NCBI GenBank assembly: GCA_029204045.2
Contig: CM055074.1
Location: 20,449,164-20,513,163 of the forward strand
Reading direction: 5' to 3'
Source of the DNA: Tillandsia leiboldiana
Taxonomy: Eukaryota > Streptophyta > Magnoliopsida > Poales > Bromeliaceae
Length of the DNA stretch: 64,000 nucleotides
In this document: piece by piece, positions 57,588 to 64,000 of the stretch
Layout of the letters: every line of letters begins with the position of its first letter
Position numbering within the stretch: position 1 is the first letter of the stretch
The notes under the pieces: model-generated
Told to the model about the DNA's origin: nothing
The model's database searches: none
Seen by the model: only the letters and a program-made list of their open reading frames with translations
Position numbers and translations under genes: made by a program

Positions 57588-60544
57588 TGTCACGCCCCGG
57601 CGTCGAAACTGCGACCCGGGGTCGCCAACAGATCCGCCGCCCATACGGGAAGCCCCGTATAGACGAAGCGACTAACCTGCAAAAGATCAACTACACTATA
57701 CAGATATCAGAGCTGAAAAGTAAACTGCTGAAATAAATATATACAACTCCTCAAATAGTACATGCCAGGACCTCACAAAACATAAGTCACTCCAAAAGTA
57801 AAACTCTCAAAAGTGAAAATATACATGATACATCCCAAAATCACTGACAGTACTAGTACATCACCAAAAGGGTACATCTACTCTCACTGGAAGAAGACTG
57901 GTAGGGATCTAGCTCGCGACTCCCTAACCTCGATCAGCAGGATCAGCAACTGGAGCAGCAGGAACTGGGGTAGAGGTTCCTGGGGGAAAGTCACCACGAC
58001 GGGTGTGAGAACTACATCCCACAGTAGTTCTCAGTGGGTACCGCCAACAAGCCCGACGGTCTGCCCACTAAGTCTACTAGAGGCATAAAGTAACAAATGC
58101 AGTACTGAAAGTAAAGGCTGGAAAATAACTCTACAGCTACTATGCCTCTATCAAAATGCTCAAGGAGTGGAACAGATGGAAACATGATGCATCTACTATC
58201 TCTCACATATAATCACCCAATCTACACTGACTGCCACATAGAGTCCAGTCAAACCTGCGCCTACTTACTACCGTTACATCCAAGGTGGATCGGACTTACG
58301 TAGGGCGTCCGTGACTGCCAAAACTGGCCCAGCCAGAGGGACTGCGTCGACAAGTCGCGATAGCAAGTAACAAGCCAAACTCCGGAGTGGCACTCGAGGG
58401 GCGCGACCCCACCGAGGAAAGTATCCGCGCATCTCTGTCGAGCTCAAATGTGGCTCATGCAGGCTATAGTCCAAATCCACGATCACCAAGATCGACAGTA
58501 ACTAGCAATACCAACTCTCACTCACAGGCTGGAAAACCACACAGTCGGGACCCATCGTCGACTCAGACGGCTCCCAAAATAAAACACTGATCTAAACACT
58601 GCTACCAGACTCCACTCGGCCCCCAGGCGTGAGTGTAACATGCATCCCACAACAACCCGACCACTCGGCGCACTACTCGGGCGAGGAAACTCTAAGTCCA
58701 GGTAAAATAATAGATAACAGTGTGGGAATGTCTAAAGCATAAATAACCTAGCCCAAGTTGGAGTTTTCTATTAGTCTGGTTAAACATGTAGCATATGACG
58801 GGGTGCTAGGTCAAGCTCCAAAGATAGCATTTAATTTAACATATTTAGGAAGCAATAAATCAATATGATCATCATAGCAACACAAGGAACATCAATTCTC
58901 TCTAACTAGCATGCTTCCTAAAACACTCACAATCATGCATGTTTCCTACAATATAGAATTAATGATCAGCCCACCAGTTTTGAAGACGAAGCAACCCACC
59001 TGGAAGTGCAAATCGATCCAAAGTCCAAAAAGGCTGAAACTGCACGGAGACAATCCTCAGATTTCCACAATGCCAACGGGTCCAAAAACACCCAAAAACA
59101 CCTCCTGGGTACAAAGATATAGTCCAACATTACAATCAACACAAAATTTCCAAGTGTACCATCTGCTGAAAATTCAGTCTCAAAGAAGCTTAATTATCAC
59201 CTGCGATATAAAATCCAAAAATTTCAATAAAAATACGTCGGCGATCCTCGCGAAGCGTAAATGTCAATCGAGTCCTCATACATCGAAATACGATGCTCGA
59301 GTGCAGAGATAAAAATCCAACAATGCGCTGCTGTCCAGGAAAAACCACCAGCAACCCAGGGGATAAAGATGTACCAGAAATCCCTAAAAACTCAAATCTG
59401 GAAGAAGTGGAAAATACAAAAATCGTAGATTTACCTCTCGTGAATCCGATGCCGTGAAAATCGTCCAAAAATTCTGTCGGAGTAGCTCTGTGGACTTCGT
59501 GGACCAAAACGCGATGGAAATGGGCCACCAACGAAAGAACGTCGCACTGCGCTAACTCGCCGAAGACGTCGATGCTGCGGCCTCCAAAAATTCCAAAACT
59601 CCTTCGCAAGATGCAAAATAAGATGAATATCAAACTCACTTGAGGGCTCAGAGGCAAAAGAGCTCGGGAAACAGGGGTAAAAGACCCAAGAACTCGGCCT
59701 ATTTATAGGCCCTCACCAAAAAGTCCAAAAATCCACCCTTATTGGGCTTTTGGGCCCAGATTTCGGGCGCCTGGAACTTTCGGGCTCCTACAGTGAGCCC
59801 AAAAGACGCCTCGGCCTGGCCCACGATCAGCGCCCCAATCCTCCTAGCTCCGACGCGTGTCCCTAAAAGCGGACAGCGCGTGCGGAGCCAGCAGGCTTGC
59901 GCCACGTGGCCCCGACCGCCTAACGTGGGGCGGTGGCGCCGGCCAATCGCAGGGCGCCACGTGGCGCCCCCACGTCGGCGGTCGCCTGCCCCGCCTGCTC
60001 CCCCTGGCGCGTGGACCGCGCACGCGTGAGCCGGCCACTCCGAGGCCGCCACGTGGCCTGCCCTGGTCCATGCGCCAGCCGGCGTGTTTTCGTGAACCGC
60101 GACGCGAGAGCCCGCCAATCACAGGCTGCCACGTGTCCCCCCTCGCCCGGTCCATGCACCAGCGCCAACTCTCTGCGGACCGCGCCGCGTGCGCCGGCCA
60201 ATCCGAGGCTGCCACGTGGCGCAAGGCCGGTCCACGGCTTCCCCCATGCACCAAAATACGCAGAAAACTTTCGGGAGTCCCTTTTTGGGCATCCGGACTC
60301 CGAAAAAGGCAAGTAAATAGCCGATTTTCGACGTTTTTCTGCGCCGAATCCAAATATTACCTTGGATTAGCCTAAAGCCCTTTCTAAATTCCAACAAAAA
60401 TAGCCGGAAGGCAGGCTCAATCTCGAAGCCTCACAGAGTCCGTCCAACGCGTCCATTTTACGCGTTGCGGGTCCGACACACCAACAATAGGTGTTCTACG
60501 TCATGGGTCATGGGAGAAGCTACACGGGGATCGGGGCTACTACA
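57588..60544 (-). repeat. 5' LTR of D (element orientation)
   Basis: 2957 bp, collinear with 46806-49754 but with many substitutions and a small duplication (CACCCAAAAACAC near 59088), so clearly older than the LTR pair of B. CACGTG cores recur between 59900 and 60220; TATA box at 59708-59699. Confidence 0.92.
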
Positions 60545-60549
60545 CACTG

Positions 60550-60799
60550 TCCCCATGATGATCCATCAATTGAGAGCATTTAGAAATTAATCACTAATGA
60601 TACATGTCTCAAATTCTCAACTCTTGAAAATACGTATCATCAACTTATTAATTTCTAGAACAATTTATGAACACATACACAATATGAATGAAAATAAAAA
60701 AACCCAATAACATTATAATGTAAAATGTCAAATATAAATTTATATCATAAAAAAAATACATGTGTCTGTCAGGTTGGTTTCTAGGGCATACATCTAACA
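60550..60799 (-). repeat. Copia-type LTR F, piece 1 (LTR start)
   Basis: On the minus strand the LTR opens TGTTAGATGTATGCCC at 60799, a common opening of plant copia LTRs, and runs to the D insertion. The plus-strand sequence beyond 60799 (GGCACACTTGCC) is not a reversed polypurine tract, so this is a 5' or solo LTR rather than a 3' LTR. Confidence 0.65.
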
Positions 60800-60865
60800 G
60801 GCACACTTGCCACAAAATTTTCATGGTCCTTTAAGTAGGACATACCTACACCATCTCACTTTTAA

Positions 60866-61578
60866 GGCGCCGATCGATAATATAGCATTACAAATTATGC
60901 AAGATTATTTTGAAAATATTTATATTACCGAGTAAGGGGTGAGTATATAGTATTATTGATGGTGGATTATCTTACATGTTATGTAAAATTACAAGTTTAC
61001 CCCTCCAACCCTCCAAACCCTTTCAATAATCATTTTTATAATTTTAATTTTAAATTTTGATTTTTAAATTATAAATTTTAAATTTCAAATTTAGACTTTA
61101 AATTTTCAATTTTGATTTTAAATTTTAAATTTTAATTTTTAGATTTTAAATTTTAAATTTTAAATTTTAAATTTTAAATTTAGATTTAAATTTAAAATTT
61201 ATACTTATATTTTAATTTTTAAATTTCAAATTTATATTTTAAATTAAAATATTAAATTTTATATTTTTATTCAGATTTTAAATTTTAAATTCAAAATTTA
61301 AATTCAAGTGCAAATTATATTAAAGTTATAATTTAATAAAAATAATATTAAATTTGACCACAAAAGCAATTTTGAAATAAACTATATTTTATTTTAAGAA
61401 TTACTGAATTTTATAAATTGAAAAATATAATAATTCCATATACAAGGTAAGTTAATATATTATATTATTGTATTAAGCTAAATACGGTAATGCAAAATTA
61501 GTTGTAATTTCAAATATCTAATTATGTTAAAATAATCTATACTATATAATGCAAACCAAACTGCAAACCAAACGCGCC
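60866..61578. mobile_element. Possible AT-rich MITE with short terminal inverted repeats
   Basis: The left end reads TTAA|GGCGCC and the right end GGCGC-complement (CGCGCC|TTAG), giving an inverted TAAGGCGC-like terminus flanked by TAA and TTA. The interior is non-coding and very AT-rich, including the low-complexity strip at 61025-61330. The inverted match is only about 8 bp and the flanks are not an exact TSD, so this is tentative. Confidence 0.22.
61025..61330. repeat. AT-rich low-complexity tract
   Basis: Nearly continuous AAATTTTAAATTT-type sequence. No gene or structured signal is visible in it. Confidence 0.9.
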
Positions 61579-62829
61579 TTAGAGAAAAAGTTGAAGACAC
61601 CGAAACTCTCTGCCATATCAGCAATATAGAATGGGGATTCAATAGGCTAGCGTTTAGTTATAGCATATGCTAGGGAATAGAATGTAGAGGCTTATCCAAA
61701 CAATGCCTTTTTAAAAAATTTAGATGGCTCTCTCTTATCCCTTCTGAGATAACTACTCGGTCCGAGCAGAATTATTTGATACTTTTTCCAAAGTTTCTTC
61801 AGATATGCTGGATAGTCTTCTCCTTTTGTCGTCAACAATAGAAGCCGCTCTAACAATAGAAGCCCAAGAGCGGGCCATAGCACTGTGGCCATTACTAGGG
61901 AATGTGGATGGGAGCAATATTAGACGCACTTAAGGTGAGGATCTAACTAGGGAATGTGGATAGGAGTGGCATTAGATGCACTTACTTTATGGTGGGGGAT
62001 CTGTCATAGTTCTTCTCGGTAGGCGATTGAGGGGAGAAATGGAATCACGAGGGGCGGAGGAGGCTGCTGTGGATTAGACCCCTCAGCATGGCGAGGGGGA
62101 ACATAAAACCCAATAGCTGGAGAAAAGACATTCGTTCTATAGAGAAAACACGTGATTTGAGATTGATTGATCCAACAATATACCCTCAAATGCTCCTCTG
62201 GAGCAAATACGTGTTCCACTCAAATAAAAGGCGGACATTTTTTATAATTGACCTTCTGATAAACTTTTTTTTTTTTTTTTTTTATAAATAAATTTTTAAA
62301 ATTTATATTTACAAAGTTAGTTCTGTCTCTGTACGTAAGTACCATACAAGTATTAAAAAATTAATCGCACTAAATCTGAGTGTGATTAACTATCTAACAA
62401 TTTTATGTTTAAATTAAATAACACAACTTATCTTTAAACGCTATAAAAATTTTAAAAATTGTAGAAGAAAAAAATTAAAATAAAATTAATTCGGAAGTGT
62501 GCGAAGTATTGTCCTAAAGCGTATTTCGATCCTTCGTGCGGATTAATCAGAAACACTACCCCAAGATTCGACCAGACCTCCTCTTCCTACGAGCACGACC
62601 GCGGAAGAGGTTGACAAAATTTTTTTCAACACCCGATAATAAAATAATATAAAAAAATTAAAATTTATCTTTAAAACAAGGGTTTTTTTTGAAATTGACT
62701 CTGTAAAAATTTAAATTTTTGAAAATGGCCCCCTTAAAATTTGTATTTGCAAAAATAATCCTCTTTCTGCCAACTGGGCGCCACGTCAGCGTGCATCGTC
62801 AGCTGGGGGGTGACGTGTGGGCAAGTTGA
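61579..62829. other. Intergenic sequence without a recognised gene
   Basis: Short frames (61692-61892 minus, 62004-62219 minus, 62088-62291 plus) have no motif I recognise. A poly-T run of about 22 bases lies near 62262-62283. GGGAATGTGGAT recurs at about 61897 and 61949 in a small local repeat. Nothing else is supported. Confidence 0.6.
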
Positions 62830-62900
62830 ACACGCAGGTTGAAACTCAACCTGCGTGTCTAAACACGCAGGTTGAGCCTGCGTGTCTAAACACGCAGGTT
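62830..62900. repeat. Palindromic ACACGCAGGTTGA repeat
   Basis: ACACGCAGGTTGA at 62830-62842 and its exact inverse at 62846-62858 form 13-bp arms around a 3-base loop. Further direct copies start at 62863 and 62890, and another inverse CCTGCGTGT is at 62877-62885. Confidence 0.85.
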
Positions 62901-63368
62901 TTAGTCTAAATATTTTTTTAAAACTATGTTTAACAATAAATTGTAGAATTTATATTCTTTTCTAAACTATGTTTAACAATAAATTGTAGAATTTACAATA
63001 ATATGGAAAGAAAATAATTTCAGCGTACAATATCCTTCCTTTTATATGACTCTTATGAAACAAATAATAATTTTTTCTGCAAGCTCTGTGTGAGAGACTT
63101 CAAAATGAGGCGTCAAAATGAAAAAAAAAATACTTCACAGACCCACAACCCAAAAGTCGTTCTTTCGAATATATTATGGATGTAATTATCTACCTAGCGC
63201 ATTAATTTCAATGACAAATGTACATGTGCAGAAAACTGCATACTGAAACAACGGAAACATGAGATTAGGTACAACAAGCAAGAGCATAATCTGAAAAAAC
63301 TGTTTGCAATACACACAGAGTGCCTTAATAGCTCGACTAGTGGCAGTATGAATATAAGTTATACTTAC
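62901..63368. other. Non-coding stretch left of the exon, probably intron
   Basis: AT-rich with a repeated CTAAACTATGTTTAACAATA-type strip (about 62924-62990). If the exon at 63369-63637 is real, this is its downstream intron on the minus strand, starting with the donor GTAAGT at 63368-63363. No further exon was recognised. Confidence 0.4.
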
Positions 63369-63533
63369 CAGATCATCGGGATCATTGGGTTCAATACGGA
63401 GTTTAGCAGGTAAGGAACGCATTTGGAAATCGGTTACGCCGGCTTGCGCACCAGATCATCGGGATCATTGGGTTCAATACGGAGTTTAGCAGGTAAGGAA
63501 CGCATTTGGAAATCGGTTACGCCGGCTTGCGCA
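63368..63533. repeat. 83-bp tandem duplication, two units
   Basis: Units 63368-63450 and 63451-63533 are identical by eye, starting CCAGATCATCGGG and ending CGGCTTGCGCA. The perfect identity implies a very recent event or an assembly error. Confidence 0.95.
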
Positions 63534-63637
63534 ATTTTCCTTTTAATGGCTTGCTTGGTAGCTTCAGCTTCTCTCTCAGCTTCTTCCAAAGCATCCACTA
63601 CTCCCTCTTGGATTGGCCGGACATTATCCGGATCAAC
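63369..63637 (-). pseudogene. Internal exon of an unidentified host gene, with a frame-breaking duplication
   Basis: On the minus strand the acceptor TTTTTTAG (ending at 63638) is followed by an open phase-0 frame beginning VDPDNVRPIQEGVV, then a charged helical stretch (ALEEAEREAEATKQAIKRK) and KLRIEPNDPDDL, then a donor GTAAGT. The exon contains an 83-bp tandem duplication (63368-63450 and 63451-63533). With one unit the exon would be 186 bp, 62 codons, and keep phase; with two it is 269 bp and reads into TAA soon after the first unit. I do not recognise the protein family. The clean splice sites and codon-like composition make a real exon likely. Either the gene is damaged here or the duplication is a sequence error. 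Confidence 0.5.
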
Positions 63638-64000
63638 CTAAAAAACGCAGCTTGGGAAGGTTATGACTTTGGAAACAAGGTGCAAACCATTAACAAATTG
63701 AAGAAACGTTGTTCTGTCAGAATTCAAAAATAAAACAACAGGATAATTAAAAAAATTACCACATTTATTAAGCTCAAACTGATAGAAACGGATACACTAG
63801 AAGACCTTTAGAGTTGCATAACGTCGAATTCCACAATTTAACGTGTAAACTCGACCAGAGTGAACAAAGAAAAATGTTTTAGACGCATGTTTTAGAACTC
63901 AAGGGAGGTTTGCTCATCAGAAATGTTTTAATAACAATAATTTCCTATGATAACATACAGCAAAGACATGGGAAAGTGGCTGTTATTTTTATATCACTTA
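63638..64000. other. Non-coding stretch right of the exon, probably intron
   Basis: AT-rich sequence ending on the minus strand in a pyrimidine tract and AG before the exon. No other exon is recognised within the window. Confidence 0.4.

Larger units (their letters stand above)
46806..60544 (-). mobile_element. Degenerate gypsy (Tekay/Del-type) element D, minus strand, split by solo LTR E
   Basis: LTRs of 2949 bp (46806-49754) and 2957 bp (57588-60544) run from TGTCACGCCCCG to CTACTACA in plus reading. The internal region on the minus strand has a primer site, gag, protease, reverse transcriptase, RNase H, integrase and chromodomain-like tail in gypsy order. TSD candidates are CATTG/CACTG (one mismatch). 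Several stops and one frameshift inactivate it. Its gag is the closest relative in the window of the gag of C, so D-like elements are plausible autonomous partners of C. Confidence 0.9.

Noticed and set aside
61692..61892. 66-codon minus-strand frame with a hydrophobic start
   Set aside because: It resembles a signal peptide only superficially; no family, no splice signals and no support nearby.

Overview
The window is plant nuclear DNA, almost certainly angiosperm and possibly monocot (the species cannot be fixed from sequence). About 60.8 of 64 kb is a nest of LTR retrotransposons. The evidence is TG...CA long terminal repeats, 5-bp target-site duplications (TSDs), primer sites matching initiator-Met tRNA, gag zinc knuckles, Ty3/gypsy polyproteins ending in a chromodomain-like tail (Tekay/Del-type chromovirus), and a Sirevirus-like Ty1/copia element. 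No rRNA, tRNA or CRISPR was seen. The only candidate host-gene piece is one exon near the right edge.

Layout, outermost first. A Ty1/copia-type LTR on the minus strand (F) starts at 60799 and survives as three pieces (60799-60550, 46805-46651, 1364-228). It is split by a gypsy LTR end at 1-227 (G), by a solo LTR X (1365-4582 plus 45903-46645, TSD GTAGA) and by a decayed gypsy element D on the minus strand (46806-60544). X is split by gypsy element A (5' LTR 4583-34077 interrupted, gag-pol 34299-39127, truncated 3' LTR 39164-40599), followed by a second copy of part of X (40598-43460) and a solo copy of the A LTR (43461-45902). TSD GTCCC lies at 4578-4582 and 45903-45907. The 5' LTR of A is split by the Sirevirus-like element B (6166-33191, TSD CGTGT, LTRs 1349 bp). 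B is split by gag-only gypsy element(s) C (9434-30106, TSD CGGCC, LTRs about 3.9 kb), which appear twice around a run of 100 N. D is split in its integrase by solo LTR E (50512-53155, TSD ACCCT). The insertion chain F > X > A > B > C is five levels deep.

Functionally, B and C keep gag but no reverse transcriptase or integrase, so they would depend on proteins supplied by other elements. A is nearly intact, with one in-frame stop and one 1-nt frameshift seen. D has many stops. Inferred order of events: F, then X and D; A into X; local duplication (or haplotype concatenation) and solo-LTR formation; then B, then C, E being independently timed.

To the right, 60800-63368 is AT-rich intergenic DNA with low-complexity sequence, a possible MITE and a palindromic repeat. 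An exon on the minus strand at 63369-63637 carries an 83-bp tandem duplication that breaks its frame. I found no new enzymatic or defence system. The most notable observations are structural: two places where duplication and assembly artefact must be told apart, gag-only parasitic elements, and G-box-rich LTR promoters.
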